Shown: piece by piece, positions 18,448-27,499 of the stretch | Layout: the number at the start of each line of letters is the position of its first letter | Position numbering within the stretch: position 1 is the first letter of the stretch | From: Methylobacterium sp. SyP6R | GTDB taxonomy: Bacteria > Pseudomonadota > Alphaproteobacteria > Rhizobiales > Beijerinckiaceae | NCBI RefSeq assembly: GCF_019216885.1 | Contig: NZ_JAAQRC020000001.1 | Location: 1,116,001-1,180,000 of the forward strand | Length of the DNA stretch: 64,000 nt | Reading direction: 5' to 3' | Position numbers and translations under genes: made by a program | Notes under the pieces: model-generated | What the model saw: only the letters and a program-made list of their open reading frames with translations | Database searches by the model: none | Told to the model about the DNA's origin: nothing

Positions 18448-19239
18448 TCACGCCGCCGCCCGGAATCCCACCCGGTCCGGCCCGGCCACCCGCACCGGCT
18501 CGCCCGCGCGCGCCAGGAGCGTGCCGCCCTTCGGCACTTCGGACCAGCCGGCCCGCAATCCGTCGATCGGCTCGGAGACGACCGCGAGGCCGGTGCCGGT
18601 CTCGCGCCAGTACAGGCTCGGCGGGCGGCCGTCGCAGGCCCAGCGGAAGGCGGTGAGGCTCTCGCCGTCGGTGAGCACGGCGGTGAAGCGCAGGGGCTCG
18701 TCGATCCCCGCCTCGCGCATCAGGCCGCTTGCGGCCGACAGGCTCGCCGCCATGGCGCCGACGGGATCCCGGTCGAGACCGTGCGCCAGCGCGAGGAGGA
18801 ACAAAGCCTCCGAATCGGTCGATCCCTGGCGCGCCTCGTAGAGCGCATCCGGAATCATCGCCTCGAGCCGCCGGCGGATGCGCGCATAGCCGCCGATCTG
18901 GCCGTTATGCATGAACAGGTGGCGGCCATGGGCGAAGGGATGGCAATTCGCCCGGGTGGTCGCGGTGCCGGTCGCGGCGCGGACATGGGCGAAGAAGGTG
19001 CGGGCGCGGATCTGCCGGGAGAGGCTGCGCAGGTTCTCGTCGGACCAGGCCGGCCGCACGTCGCGGTAGAGGCCGGGCTCGGGCCGGTCGCCGTACCAGC
19101 CGATGCCGAAACCGTCGCCGTTGGTCTCGGTCTGGGCCTCCGTCGCGTGCAGCGACTGATGCACGAGGGAATGGGTCGGCGCGCAGACCAGTTCGTCGAG
19201 ATAGACCGGGTCGCCGTGGTAGGCGAGGAAGCGGCACAT
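18448..19239 (-). CDS. class II glutamine amidotransferase, YafJ/EgtC-like
   Basis: A 263-residue protein whose second residue is the catalytic Cys (MCRFLAY), exposed when Met is removed. Other Ntn-hydrolase blocks are NGDGFGIGWYG, FFAHVRAATGTATTRANCHPF, MHNGQIGGYARIRR and GSTDSEALFLLAL. This is the YafJ/EgtC/Gn-AT II type without a synthase domain. The start at 19239 is fixed by the Cys position and by GGGAGGTG upstream. EgtC of mycobacteria, a gamma-glutamyl hydrolase of ergothioneine synthesis, belongs to this fold. The egtB-egtD pair of this window is 30 kb away, so a link is only a possibility. No partner gene is adjacent. Confidence 0.88.
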   Translation of the reverse strand: MCRFLAYHGDPVYLDELVCAPTHSLVHQSLHATEAQTETNGDGFGIGWYGDRPEPGLYRDVRPAWSDENLRSLSRQIRARTFFAHVRAATGTATTRANCHPFAHGRHLFMHNGQIGGYARIRRRLEAMIPDALYEARQGSTDSEALFLLALAHGLDRDPVGAMAASLSAASGLMREAGIDEPLRFTAVLTDGESLTAFRWACDGRPPSLYWRETGTGLAVVSEPIDGLRAGWSEVPKGGTLLARAGEPVRVAGPDRVGFRAAA

Positions 19240-19717
19240 CGGCTCTTCACCTCCCGCGGCGGGTGCCGGTCCCGCTCCGGGCCGTGCCTCGTCCGCCGCC
19301 TTCATCGAACCGTAACATTCCGCCCCGGACGGTGAACAGCCCGTTAATGCACCGCAGCATGCCCGAAGGTTCCCCATATGCCCAAGGCTCATGCCCAAGA
19401 TACAGGCAATGCCGTTGGGTCAGGGCCTGGCATGCGCGGCACGCATCACAAGCCCGGATGAGGGTAGACCTTTTGCCGGGATCAATGTCAGCATTGAGTC
19501 GTTGATGCTCACGCAGGCGTGTTCGCGTCGCCGGGTCGCGTCCCTTGTTCCGGCCATGCATCACACCGGGCCCGATCTCCGTCCCGTCGGTTCCGCTCGC
19601 CCCCGTCGCCTCGCGCATCGGGAGCGTCGCGGCGATGCGTCGGGCGGCCCTGCATCAATCCCGAGCACTCACGAGGACCCGGGACTCAATAAATCGTCAA
19701 AGAATACAGGAGGCTTC
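19240..19717. other. 478-base divergent intergenic region
   Basis: This gap separates the leftward amidotransferase gene from the rightward receiver-protein gene and should hold both promoters. Frames on both strands are short, poorly conserved in appearance and lack ribosome sites. I see no RNA gene or repeat in it. Confidence 0.5.
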
Positions 19718-20098
19718 ATGGGCAGAGCAGCACCCACACCGTCGATCGCCGTCGTGGTCGAGGACGACGAATCCGTCCGGGATTTCGCCGCGGCGATCCT
19801 GGAGGAGACCGATCTCGACGTGATCGCCTGCGACAGCGCCGCCGACGCGCTGGCGGTGATGCGCGAGCACGGCTCCGAGGTCGCGCTGCTGTTCACGGAG
19901 ATGCAGCTCTCCGGCGAGATGGACGGGGCCACCCTGGCCCGCACGGTGGAGCGGGACTGGCCTGACGTGCGCCTCGTGGTGACCTCGCGGCCGGGCGCGG
20001 CGCAAGCCGTGCCGGACCATGCGGTCTACATGCAGAAGCCGTGGCGGCCGCTCGACGTGCTGGTCGAGGCCGAGCGGGCCGCCCACGCGGCGGCGTGA
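19718..20098 (+). CDS. single-domain receiver protein with Glu at the phospho-acceptor position
   Basis: A 126-residue stand-alone REC domain. The acidic pair is in VVVEDDESVRDF, the switch Thr/Ser in LVVTSRPG and the conserved Lys in MQKPWRP (about residue 107). The position that should hold the phosphorylated Asp reads LLFTEMQLSGEMDG, that is Glu 61 in place of Asp. Such a change can mimic permanent phosphorylation or make the domain independent of a kinase. The start at 19718 is supported by AGGAGG just upstream. No histidine kinase or output domain is encoded next to it, so it probably acts through protein contacts. Confidence 0.85.
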   Translation: MGRAAPTPSIAVVVEDDESVRDFAAAILEETDLDVIACDSAADALAVMREHGSEVALLFTEMQLSGEMDGATLARTVERDWPDVRLVVTSRPGAAQAVPDHAVYMQKPWRPLDVLVEAERAAHAAA

Positions 20099-20108
20099 CG
20101 AACGACAA

Positions 20109-20137
20109 GAGCCCGCACGCCTCGCGGCGTCGGGCTC
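20109..20137. terminator. hairpin between the receiver gene and rpsU
   Basis: GAGCCCG at 20109-20115 pairs with CGGGCTC at 20131-20137, and the loop is itself GC-rich. It lies between two convergent genes, where a bidirectional terminator is expected. No T-run follows on either side, so intrinsic termination is uncertain. Confidence 0.45.
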
Positions 20138-20185
20138 ACGTCCGGTCGACGACCCCACCCGAAGGGTGGGGCGCGACCAGTGGCT

Positions 20186-20488
20186 TTAGGCCGAGGCGGC
20201 CGGAGCGGCGGCCGGGGCCGGAGCCGACGGGGCCATGCCCGGACGGCGGGGACCGCCGACGCGGGGCTTCGGCTTCGGAGCGGCGATCAGGCCCTCACGG
20301 ATGGCGGTCTTGCGGGCCTGCTTGCGGGCGCGGCGCACGGCCTCCGCCTTCTCGCGGGCCTTGCGCACCGACGGCTTCTCGTAGGCCTTGCGCTGCTTCA
20401 TCTCGCGGAAGATGCCCTCGCGCTGCATCTTCTTCTTGAGGACGCGGAGGGCCTGATCGACGTTGTTGTCCCGAACGAGTACCTGCAA
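20186..20488 (-). CDS. rpsU: 30S ribosomal protein S21
   Basis: A 100-residue protein. The first 60 residues are S21: [20 protein letters not shown], then [20 protein letters not shown] and a basic helix ([18 protein letters not shown]). The last 25 residues are an Ala/Pro-rich tail seen in some alphaproteobacterial homologues. The start codon is TTG at 20488, with AGGAC about ten bases upstream. S21 sits near the anti-Shine-Dalgarno region of the 30S subunit. It is transcribed alone, convergent with the receiver gene. Confidence 0.95.
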   Translation of the reverse strand: MQVLVRDNNVDQALRVLKKKMQREGIFREMKQRKAYEKPSVRKAREKAEAVRRARKQARKTAIREGLIAAPKPKPRVGGPRRPGMAPSAPAPAAAPAASA

Positions 20489-20808
20489 GGGTGTATGTCC
20501 TTTTGCCTAAATCCAGAATCGTGGCCGACCTTGCGCGGAACGCGCCCGGATGGCTGCCTGCCCGGCCAACCGAAATGCGCCCCACGGCCCGGACCTGCAA
20601 GGGACCGGGAGGGGCTTAGGTTGCATCGCGGTTACACCGGAGCCCGGCGCAAGCTGTCGGCGCACGGTATGCGCCTGATCGGGGCCTTACACCACTCCGC
20701 CAGGACTTCCAACCGGGGAGTGGCTGCCTGACCGAAATTTGAGCGGCTATGGACCCGGAACGGGGCCGGATTCGCGTCCCGTCGCAGGTAGGCCGAGGGC
20801 CGGGCGGG
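20489..20808. other. 320-base intergenic region upstream of rpsU
   Basis: The gap carries the rpsU promoter region and the 3' flank of the PHB depolymerase gene, both leftward. No convincing frame, repeat or RNA gene is visible. The segment next to rpsU is the less GC-rich part. Confidence 0.45.
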
Positions 20809-22035
20809 TCAAGCGTTGGCCTGGATGAAGTTGCGCACCAGCGGGTAGGTCTGGCTCTCCCACTTGCGGCCGGAGAACACCCCGTAATGGCCGACTCCGG
20901 CCTGGAGGTGGTGGCTCTTGCGGAAGGGTTTCAGGCCGGTACAGAGGTCGTGCGCCGCCACCGTCTGGCCAACGGCGCAGATGTCGTCGCGCTCGCCCTC
21001 CACCGTCATCAGGGCGGTCTTGCGGATCGCCCGCATGTCGATCGGCGCCCCGCGGAAGGTCAGCTTGTTCTGCGCCAGGGTAGCGTCCTGGAACACGGTC
21101 TTGACCGTCTCGAGGTAGAATTCCGCCGCGAGGTCGAGGACGGCGAAATACTCGTCGTAGAAGGACTCGATCTGTGCCGCCTTGGCCCTCGCCTCAGGGA
21201 CACCCTCGCCCTCGGCGAGGTGCCAGAACAGGTCGAGATGGCCGTGCATGTGGCGCGCGGCGTTCATCGACATGAAGGCCCCGACCTGCATGAACCCCGG
21301 ATAGACCCGCCGCCCGGCCCCGGCATGGCGGCGCGGCACGGTGGCGATCAGGTTGCGCTCGAACCATTCGATCGGCTTCGAGGTGGCGAGCTCGTTGACC
21401 TTGGTCGGGTTGATCCGGGTGTCGACCGGGCCGGCCATCAGGGTCATGCTCGCCGGCTGCGCCGCGTTGCGGCTCTCGGCCATCACGGCGGCCGCCGCGA
21501 GCGCCTGCACGCAGGGCTGGCACACCGCCACGAGGTGGGCGCCCTCGCCGATCGCCTCCAGGAACTGCACCAGGTGGGCGACGTAATCGTCGAAGCCGAA
21601 CCGGCCGGCGCTGAGCGGCACGTCGCGGGCATTGTGCCAGTCGGTGATGTAGACGTCGTGGTCGGCGAGAAGCGTGCGCACCGTGCCGCGCAGGAGCGTG
21701 CCGAAATGGCCCGAGAGGGGTGCCACCACCAGCACCCGGGGCTGCTCGCTGACCATGTCCTTGCGGAAGCGCAGGAGCGTGCCGAAGGGCGTGGAGAGCA
21801 CCGGCTCCTCGGTCACCGGCACCTCGCGGTTGCCGATCCGCAGGGTCTCGATCCCGTAGGAGGGCCGCGCATGGGTGAGGCCGGCCCGCATCATCATCCG
21901 GGCGGCGGCCGCGATCCAGGTCGCCGCGCCGTAGCCGCCCGTCGTCCAGGGCGCCGCGCCCTGGTGCAGCATCCGCCCCCAGGCGCGGGTGGCGGTGGCG
22001 ATATCCGACTGGACCTCGAAGGCATCGTACAGCAT
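20809..22035 (-). CDS. phaZ: intracellular polyhydroxyalkanoate depolymerase
   Basis: A 408-residue cytoplasmic alpha/beta hydrolase that degrades stored poly-3-hydroxybutyrate. It starts MLYDAFEVQSDI, as intracellular PhaZ proteins do. The nucleophile block is LVAVCQPCVQALAA, where Cys in VCQP replaces Ser, as in the intracellular PhaZa type. The charge-relay Asp and His are probably in the GERDDICAVGQT and GVGHYGVFSGRKW segments. The start at 22035 has GGGAGAG nine bases upstream. There is no signal peptide, consistent with action on native granules. The phasin at 44.9 kb belongs to the same storage-granule physiology but not to this operon. Confidence 0.94.
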   Translation of the reverse strand: MLYDAFEVQSDIATATRAWGRMLHQGAAPWTTGGYGAATWIAAAARMMMRAGLTHARPSYGIETLRIGNREVPVTEEPVLSTPFGTLLRFRKDMVSEQPRVLVVAPLSGHFGTLLRGTVRTLLADHDVYITDWHNARDVPLSAGRFGFDDYVAHLVQFLEAIGEGAHLVAVCQPCVQALAAAAVMAESRNAAQPASMTLMAGPVDTRINPTKVNELATSKPIEWFERNLIATVPRRHAGAGRRVYPGFMQVGAFMSMNAARHMHGHLDLFWHLAEGEGVPEARAKAAQIESFYDEYFAVLDLAAEFYLETVKTVFQDATLAQNKLTFRGAPIDMRAIRKTALMTVEGERDDICAVGQTVAAHDLCTGLKPFRKSHHLQAGVGHYGVFSGRKWESQTYPLVRNFIQANA

Positions 22036-22349
22036 CGGCCCGGGCTCTCCCTCACGGACACGCGCGGGATGCGGCCCGGCGACAAGCGTAGGGCACCGCT
22101 TCCTCCTCCCGCGACCGGACTTTCGGCTGACCGCGAGAGGCATCCCCATGCCGGCGGGATGCGACCCTCGTGCCAAATCTCTCGTCCAACTCTCTCGCGG
22201 GGGTAGTCTAGGTGCGGCTGACTTGTGCGAAGATTGCGCCCCTGCGCGCGCGCCGGCCGGCACGTGTCCTTCGGCACGAGTCTTGGATCGCTCGGGTGGG
22301 AACCCAGGGGCAGACGGGCCGCGCGACACCGGCCCGGGGAGGAGACGGC
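22036..22349. other. 314-base divergent intergenic region
   Basis: This gap holds the promoters of phaZ (leftward) and the GST gene (rightward). A strong ribosome site (GGGGAGGAGA) for the GST gene occupies its right end. No clear operator palindrome, repeat or RNA gene was found. Confidence 0.4.
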
Positions 22350-23003
22350 ATGGCCGAGGCGACGCTGACGATCTCAAGCCGCAACTATTCGTCCTGGTCG
22401 CTGCGGGGCTGGCTGCTCTGCCGCATGGCGGGGCTCGACCTCGACGTGGAGGTCCTGTCCGGCGATCCGGCGAGCCGGGCCGAGCTCCTGCACCTCACGC
22501 CCTCGTTCCTGGTGCCGCGGCTGACCCACGGCGCGGTGCGGGTCTGGGACGTGCTCGCCATCGCCCAGTACCTGACGGAGATCCGCCCCGAAGCAGGGCT
22601 CCTGCCCGCCGACCTCGCCACCCGCTCCTGGTCGCGCTCGATCTCGGGCGAGATGCATGGCGGCTTCATCAACCTGCGCTCGGCCCTGCCGATGAACCTG
22701 CGCGCCCGCTACACCGACTTCACGGTCTGGGGCGGCGCCCAGGCCGACATCGCCCGGGTGATCGAGATCTGGCAGGAGGCGCTCGAGGCCCACGGGGGAC
22801 CCTATCTGTTCGGCGCGCGGCCGGTGGTGGCTGACGCGATGTACGCTCCCGTCTGCACCCGCTTCGTCACCTACGGCGTCGCCCTGCCGCCCGATTGCGC
22901 CGCCTACCGCGACACGATCATGGACTGGGACCTGATGCGCGACTGGATCGCCGCGGCCGCCGACGAGCCGGAGGAGATCGAGGAGCTGGACATGGAGTTC
23001 TGA
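22350..23003 (+). CDS. glutathione S-transferase family protein
   Basis: A 217-residue protein. The N-terminal thioredoxin-like domain contains ISSRNYSSWSLRGWLLCRMAGL, in which the first Ser residues mark a Ser-type catalytic site, and FLVPRLTHGAVRVWDVLAIAQYL with the cis-Pro. The C-terminal helical domain has the N-capping-like PVVADAMYAPVCTRF. The start at 22350 follows GGGGAGGAGA. The substrate is unknown. The acidic tail (EEIEELDMEF) is somewhat unusual for a GST. It is a single gene. Confidence 0.9.
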   Translation: MAEATLTISSRNYSSWSLRGWLLCRMAGLDLDVEVLSGDPASRAELLHLTPSFLVPRLTHGAVRVWDVLAIAQYLTEIRPEAGLLPADLATRSWSRSISGEMHGGFINLRSALPMNLRARYTDFTVWGGAQADIARVIEIWQEALEAHGGPYLFGARPVVADAMYAPVCTRFVTYGVALPPDCAAYRDTIMDWDLMRDWIAAAADEPEEIEELDMEF

Positions 23004-23045
23004 CACCGTTTTTCCCGAACGTCGAAGAGATGCGAGACTCCTCGA

Positions 23046-23176
23046 TCCCACCCACGACCTCATCCTGAGGTGCGAACGGAGTGAGCCTCGAAGGAGGGCT
23101 CCAGAAATCTCGAAGATGACTGGAGCCCTCCTTCGAGGCTGCTTCGCAGCACCTCAGGATGAGGTCGTGGGTGGGA
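23046..23176. repeat. long palindromic intergenic repeat (family 2)
   Basis: The left arm starts TCCCACCCACGACCTCATCC and the right arm is its reverse complement. Inner arms CCTCGAAGGAGGGCTCCAG and its complement flank a short centre. The whole 131-base segment can fold into one long hairpin. A related copy is at 31758-31911. It lies between the convergent GST and chrA genes. Confidence 0.85.
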
Positions 23177-23216
23177 TGAACGATGAGAGCGTTCACCCGG
23201 ATCCGGGGTTCACGAC

Positions 23217-24602
23217 TCAGATCAGCCCCGCCAGCCGCAACCCCACCCCCGCCGCCGCGCAGGCCGCGAGCACCGGGATCATCCCGGCCTTGAACCGGAA
23301 CACCGCCACGATCGCGGCGAGCGCCAGGGCGAGCGCGTAGGGGTCGACGCTGGCGAGCACCGGCACGTCGAGCGTCAGCGGCCCGACGGTCACCGGGCGC
23401 ACCGTCCGGAACAGCGTGTGGAGGGCGAACCAGACCGCCAGGTTGAGGATCACCCCCACCACCGCCGCGGTGATCGCCGAGAGCGCGCCGGCCAGCGCCA
23501 CGTTCCCCCGCAGGCGCTCGACGTAAGGGGCGCCGACGAAAATCCACAGGAAGCAGGGCGCGAAGGTAACCCAGGTGGTGAGCAAGCCCCCGAGCGTGCC
23601 GGCGGCGAGCGGCGAGAGCGCCCCGGACGCCCGATAGGCGGCGAGGAAGCCGACGAACTGCGTCACCATGATGAGCGGGCCGGGCGTGGTCTCGGCCATG
23701 CCGAGGCCGTCGAGCATCTCGCCCGGCCGCATCCAGCCGTACTGCTCCACCGCCGCCTGCGCCACGTAGGCGAGCGCCGCATAGGCGCCGCCGAAGGTCA
23801 CCAGCGCCATCTTGGAGAAGAACACGGCGATGCGGGAGAACACGTCGTCGGGCCCCAGCGCCAGGAGGAGCGCGGCGACCGGAACGAGCCAGATCGCCGC
23901 CCAGACGGCGAGGGTGGTCAGCGTCTCGCCCCAGGTCGTGCGCTCGCGCGGCAGCGCGTCGTCGCCGAACAGGTAGGGACCGTCGCCCGCTCCCGCCGCG
24001 TGACCGCCGCCGGGACGGAAGGCCGGATGCCCGGCCCGGCCGCCGAGAAAGCCGACGAGGCCCGCCGCCACGACGACGAGCGGGAACGGCACGTCGAGGA
24101 AAAAAATGCCCACGAAGGCGGCAGCGGCGAGCCCGGCCATCGCCGGACCGCGCAAGGCCCGCCGGCCGATGCGCTGCACCGCTTCGAGCACGATGGCGAG
24201 GACCGCGGCCTTGAGGCCGAAGAACAGCCCGGCGACCGGCCCGGCCTCGCCGTAGAGGACGTAGATCCAGCTCAGGGCCATGATGGCGAGAAGTCCCGGC
24301 AGCACGAACAGCCCGCCGGCCAACAGGCCGCCCCGGGCCCCGTGCATCAGCCAGCCGACGTAAGTCGCGAGCTGCTGCGCCTCCGGCCCGGGCAACAGGG
24401 TGCAGAAGTTGAGGGCGTGCAGGAAGCGGTTCTCGGAGATCCAGCGTTTCTCCTCGACCAGCACCCGGTGCATCACCGCGATCTGCCCGGCCGGCCCGCC
24501 GAAGGACAGGGCGGCGACCCGCAGCCAGACCGGCAGGGCCTGCCCCAGGGTGACGGGCCGGGGCGGCGCCCGGTCCAGCGTCGCAGGCTCGATCGTCGTC
24601 AC
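23217..24602 (-). CDS. chrA: ChrA-family chromate transporter (two-domain)
   Basis: A 461-residue inner-membrane protein with two homologous halves, as in long-chain CHR transporters. Half one has [19 protein letters not shown] and [20 protein letters not shown]; half two has [22 protein letters not shown] and [21 protein letters not shown]. The FGGP/FGGA and PGP motifs are diagnostic. Members export chromate, and some may handle sulfate. The start is a GTG at 24602 with GGAGAG upstream; the open frame continues far upstream, but that part is antisense to ruvB and not real. It is divergent from ruvB across 156 bases. Confidence 0.9.
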   Translation of the reverse strand: MTTIEPATLDRAPPRPVTLGQALPVWLRVAALSFGGPAGQIAVMHRVLVEEKRWISENRFLHALNFCTLLPGPEAQQLATYVGWLMHGARGGLLAGGLFVLPGLLAIMALSWIYVLYGEAGPVAGLFFGLKAAVLAIVLEAVQRIGRRALRGPAMAGLAAAAFVGIFFLDVPFPLVVVAAGLVGFLGGRAGHPAFRPGGGHAAGAGDGPYLFGDDALPRERTTWGETLTTLAVWAAIWLVPVAALLLALGPDDVFSRIAVFFSKMALVTFGGAYAALAYVAQAAVEQYGWMRPGEMLDGLGMAETTPGPLIMVTQFVGFLAAYRASGALSPLAAGTLGGLLTTWVTFAPCFLWIFVGAPYVERLRGNVALAGALSAITAAVVGVILNLAVWFALHTLFRTVRPVTVGPLTLDVPVLASVDPYALALALAAIVAVFRFKAGMIPVLAACAAAGVGLRLAGLI

Positions 24603-24758
24603 GGGGTCGGGCTCTCCGGGGCAGGGATGCCACAGCGTAGCGCGATCGGTCGCGTTGTGCGACAGAGGCCAGCGATTACATCCGGCGGGCGGTCGACCGC
24701 CCGGGCGGCGGAAGCCGCCGGCCTCGCGCCGTCGATGATGCACACCGTCAGGTCCCGC

Positions 24759-25811
24759 GTGAGCAAGCCCAGCAAAGCCCTCCTCACCCCCGAGCGCCGC
24801 ATGGACGATGTCGAAGCCTCGATCCGGCCGCTCAGCCTCGCCGATTTCACCGGCCAGAGGGCGGCGCGCGCCAACCTCCAGGTGTTCATCGACGCGGCGA
24901 AGAAGACCGGTCAGGCCCTCGACCACGTGCTGTTCGTCGGGCCCCCGGGCCTCGGCAAGACGACGCTCGCCCAGATCGTCGCCCGCGAGCTCGGGGTGAA
25001 CTTCCGCTCGACCTCCGGCCCGGTGATCGCCAAGGCCGGGGATCTGGCCGCGCAGCTCACGAACCTCGAAGAGCGCGATGTCCTGTTCATCGACGAGATC
25101 CACCGCCTCAACCCGGCGGTGGAAGAGATTCTCTATCCGGCGATGGAGGATTACCAGCTCGACCTCATCATCGGCGAGGGGCCGGCCGCCCGCTCGGTGA
25201 AGATCGAGCTGCCGAAATTCACGCTCGTCGCCGCCACCACCCGGGCTGGCTTGCTCACCACGCCGTTGCGCGACCGCTTCGGCATCCCGGTCCGGCTCGA
25301 ATTCTACGAGATCGACGAACTCGAACTCATCGTCGGCCGCGGCGCCCGGGTGCTCGGCATCGGCATGGCGCCGGACGGCGCCAACGAGATCGCCAAGCGC
25401 GCGCGCGGCACGCCGCGCATCGCCGGGCGGTTGCTGCGCCGGGTGCGCGACTTCGCCATCGTGGAGGACGCCCCCACCATCACCCGGGCCATCGCCGACC
25501 GGGCGCTCCGGCTCCTCGACGTCGATCCGGCCGGCCTCGACACGATGGACCGCAAGTACCTGAGCATCATCGCGCATTCGTTCAACGGCGGGCCGGTCGG
25601 GGTGGAGACCATCGCGGCGGCGCTCTCCGAGCCCCGCGACGCGATCGAGGAGATCATCGAGCCCTACCTGATCCAGAAGGGCTTCGTGCAGCGCACGCCC
25701 CGCGGCCGGGTGCTCACCGCCCACGCCTTCCGCCATCTCGGCCTGCCGGAGCCGAGGCGCGACGGGACCGTGCAGTTCGGGCTGTTCACCGGCGGCGACG
25801 AGGATGCGTGA
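24759..25811 (+). CDS. ruvB: Holliday junction branch migration DNA helicase RuvB
   Basis: A 350-residue AAA+ motor. Walker [10 protein letters not shown] is at residues 61-69, Walker B is [12 protein letters not shown], sensor 1 is [19 protein letters not shown] and sensor 2 is [16 protein letters not shown]. The C-terminal winged helix ends [14 protein letters not shown]. It drives branch migration with RuvA during recombinational repair. A GTG at 24759 gives the usual N terminus ([13 protein letters not shown]); an ATG slightly downstream at 24801 is an alternative. ruvA and ruvC are not adjacent in this window. The stop overlaps the next gene by eight bases. Confidence 0.95.
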   Translation: MSKPSKALLTPERRMDDVEASIRPLSLADFTGQRAARANLQVFIDAAKKTGQALDHVLFVGPPGLGKTTLAQIVARELGVNFRSTSGPVIAKAGDLAAQLTNLEERDVLFIDEIHRLNPAVEEILYPAMEDYQLDLIIGEGPAARSVKIELPKFTLVAATTRAGLLTTPLRDRFGIPVRLEFYEIDELELIVGRGARVLGIGMAPDGANEIAKRARGTPRIAGRLLRRVRDFAIVEDAPTITRAIADRALRLLDVDPAGLDTMDRKYLSIIAHSFNGGPVGVETIAAALSEPRDAIEEIIEPYLIQKGFVQRTPRGRVLTAHAFRHLGLPEPRRDGTVQFGLFTGGDEDA

Positions 25812-26751
25812 GGCGGGGAGGGGATACCGCCTCTTCACCCGCCGCCGGGTGCTCCAGGGCGCGGGCGCCGTCGCGCTCTCAGGCGTCAGCACCGGCGCCT
25901 ACGCCACCGGGATCGAGCCCTTTCGCCAGGTCGTGACCCGGTACGCGATCACGGCCAACCCCGCCGCGCCCTGGCCGGCGGGGCTCTCCTTACGCATCGC
26001 GGTGCTCACCGACATCCATGCCTGCGAGCCCTGGATGAGCGCGGAGCGCATCGCCGGCATCGTGGATGCGACCAACGCGCTCCAGGCCGATCTCGTGGTG
26101 CTGGTCGGCGATTTCGTGGCCGGCCAGCGTTACGTCACCCGCTACGTGCCCGCCGCCGAATGGGCGCCGGTGCTGGGTAAGCTCACGGCGCCGCTCGGCG
26201 TCTACGCGGTGCTCGGCAACCACGACTGGTGGGAGGACAAGACCGCCCAGAAGCGCGGCGCCGGACCGACCATCGCCGGCACGGCACTCACCGAGAACGG
26301 CATCCGGGTTCTGTCGAACGAGGCCGTGCCGCTCGCGACCCGGGCCGGCCCGGTCTGGCTCGCCGGGCTCGAGGACCAGCTCGCCCTGCTGCCCGCGCGC
26401 CGCCGCACCGGCCGCGGGCGGGTCGGCCTGGACGACCTGCCCGCCACCCTGGCGGCGGTGCCCGACGGCGCGCCGATGATCCTGCTGGCGCACGAGCCCG
26501 ACATCTTCGCCCAGGTGCCGGCCCGGGTGGCGCTGACCCTGTCGGGCCACACCCATGGCGGGCAGATAAGGCTGTTCGGCTGGTCGCCGGTGGTGCCTTC
26601 GCGCTATCCCGGCCGCTACGCCTACGGCCATGTCCGCGAGGCGAGCGACCTGGTGATCTCCGGGGGCTTGGGCCTCAGTATCGCGCCGATCCGCATCGGG
26701 GTGCCGCCGGAGATCGTGGTGGTGGAGCTGGGGGCGGGGGCGGTCGCTTGA
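25804..26751 (+). CDS. Tat-exported metallophosphoesterase, YkuE/YaeI-like
   Basis: A 315-residue protein. The start overlaps the end of ruvB, so the two are translationally coupled. [21 protein letters not shown] is a twin-arginine signal. The calcineurin-like motifs follow: [40 protein letters not shown] and [12 protein letters not shown]. YkuE-type enzymes hydrolyse lipid-linked phosphoesters such as UDP-diacylglucosamine, or act on wall-linked substrates; the substrate here is not known. Coupling with ruvB is probably positional, not functional. Confidence 0.9.
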   Translation: MREAGRGYRLFTRRRVLQGAGAVALSGVSTGAYATGIEPFRQVVTRYAITANPAAPWPAGLSLRIAVLTDIHACEPWMSAERIAGIVDATNALQADLVVLVGDFVAGQRYVTRYVPAAEWAPVLGKLTAPLGVYAVLGNHDWWEDKTAQKRGAGPTIAGTALTENGIRVLSNEAVPLATRAGPVWLAGLEDQLALLPARRRTGRGRVGLDDLPATLAAVPDGAPMILLAHEPDIFAQVPARVALTLSGHTHGGQIRLFGWSPVVPSRYPGRYAYGHVREASDLVISGGLGLSIAPIRIGVPPEIVVVELGAGAVA

Positions 26752-26794
26752 TACATTTTTCCACCGAACCCGTTTAAAGTAAAAAGCGCGGGAT

Positions 26795-26818
26795 CCCCTC
26801 TCCCGTGTGGGAGAGGGG
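26795..26818. repeat. perfect 10-bp hairpin (family 4 repeat unit)
   Basis: CCCCTCTCCC, a GTGT loop, then the exact complement. The same 24-base unit recurs at about 40613-40633 and 40752-40775. It lies 78 bases before ybgC and is not followed by a T-run, so it is more likely a dispersed repeat than a terminator. Confidence 0.75.
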
Positions 26819-26896
26819 AAGCGCGCGACTTGTCGGCCTCGGTTCATCGGAGACGCTTCCAGGCGCGACCAGAACGAGATCAAAACGGAATTCTAC

Positions 26897-27313
26897 GTGA
26901 CCGAACCCATGCCCCCGGACGCCCACGCCCTGCCTTTGCGCGTCTACTACGAGGACACGGATTTCTCCGGCTTCGTCTACCACGCGAGCTACCTGCGCTT
27001 CATGGAGCGCGGCCGGACCGAACTCCTGCGCGGCCTGGCCGGCGACCAGTCCGACCTGCATCGGGAGGCGGACGGTCTCGTCTTCGTGGTGCGGCGGATG
27101 AGCCTCGACTACCTCAAGCCCGCCCGGATGGACGACGCGCTCACGGTGCTGACCGCGACCCGCGAGCTGCGCGGCGCCTCGATGCATCTCGACCAGGAGG
27201 TGCGCCGCGGCGACGAGGTTCTGGTGCGCGCCGAGGTGGTGGTGGCCTGCGTGCGCGACGGACGCGCCGTGCGCCTGCCCGAGGCCCTGCGCCGCACGCT
27301 GGCGCGCCGTTGA
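26897..27313 (+). CDS. ybgC: tol-pal-associated acyl-CoA thioesterase
   Basis: A 138-residue hot-dog-fold thioesterase. The active-site block is LRVYYEDTDFSGFVYHASYLRFMERGRTELL, with the catalytic Asp in EDTD. It hydrolyses acyl-CoA or acyl-ACP esters in the cytoplasm and is almost always encoded next to tolQ, as here. A GTG at 26897 with GGA upstream is the likely start; an ATG at 26909 is an alternative. A 186-base gap separates it from tolQ, so the tol genes may also have their own promoter. Confidence 0.92.
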   Translation: MTEPMPPDAHALPLRVYYEDTDFSGFVYHASYLRFMERGRTELLRGLAGDQSDLHREADGLVFVVRRMSLDYLKPARMDDALTVLTATRELRGASMHLDQEVRRGDEVLVRAEVVVACVRDGRAVRLPEALRRTLARR

Positions 27314-27499
27314 GCGGTCCCACTCACCATTCCTTAACCCTGCCGGGGGCTTAACTCGCGGCGGGCGAACGCTCTTTCCGGAGCGGCGGCCCATACTTTC
27401 GACAGATTCGGGCGCGATCGAACCACGATACGCAAAACCCCGATCCCGGTTGGAGTGCCCGAGGGCCGTTCATCGGCCCGGGACGCGAGGATGAGCCGC

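Noticed and set aside
19247..19618. A 123-codon minus-strand frame upstream of the amidotransferase
   Set aside because: It has no ribosome site or recognisable motif, and the amidotransferase requires its own start at Cys2.
24603..25892. Upstream extension of the ChrA frame on the minus strand
   Set aside because: It is antisense to ruvB and has no conserved protein character; the GTG at 24602 with a ribosome site gives a normal ChrA.
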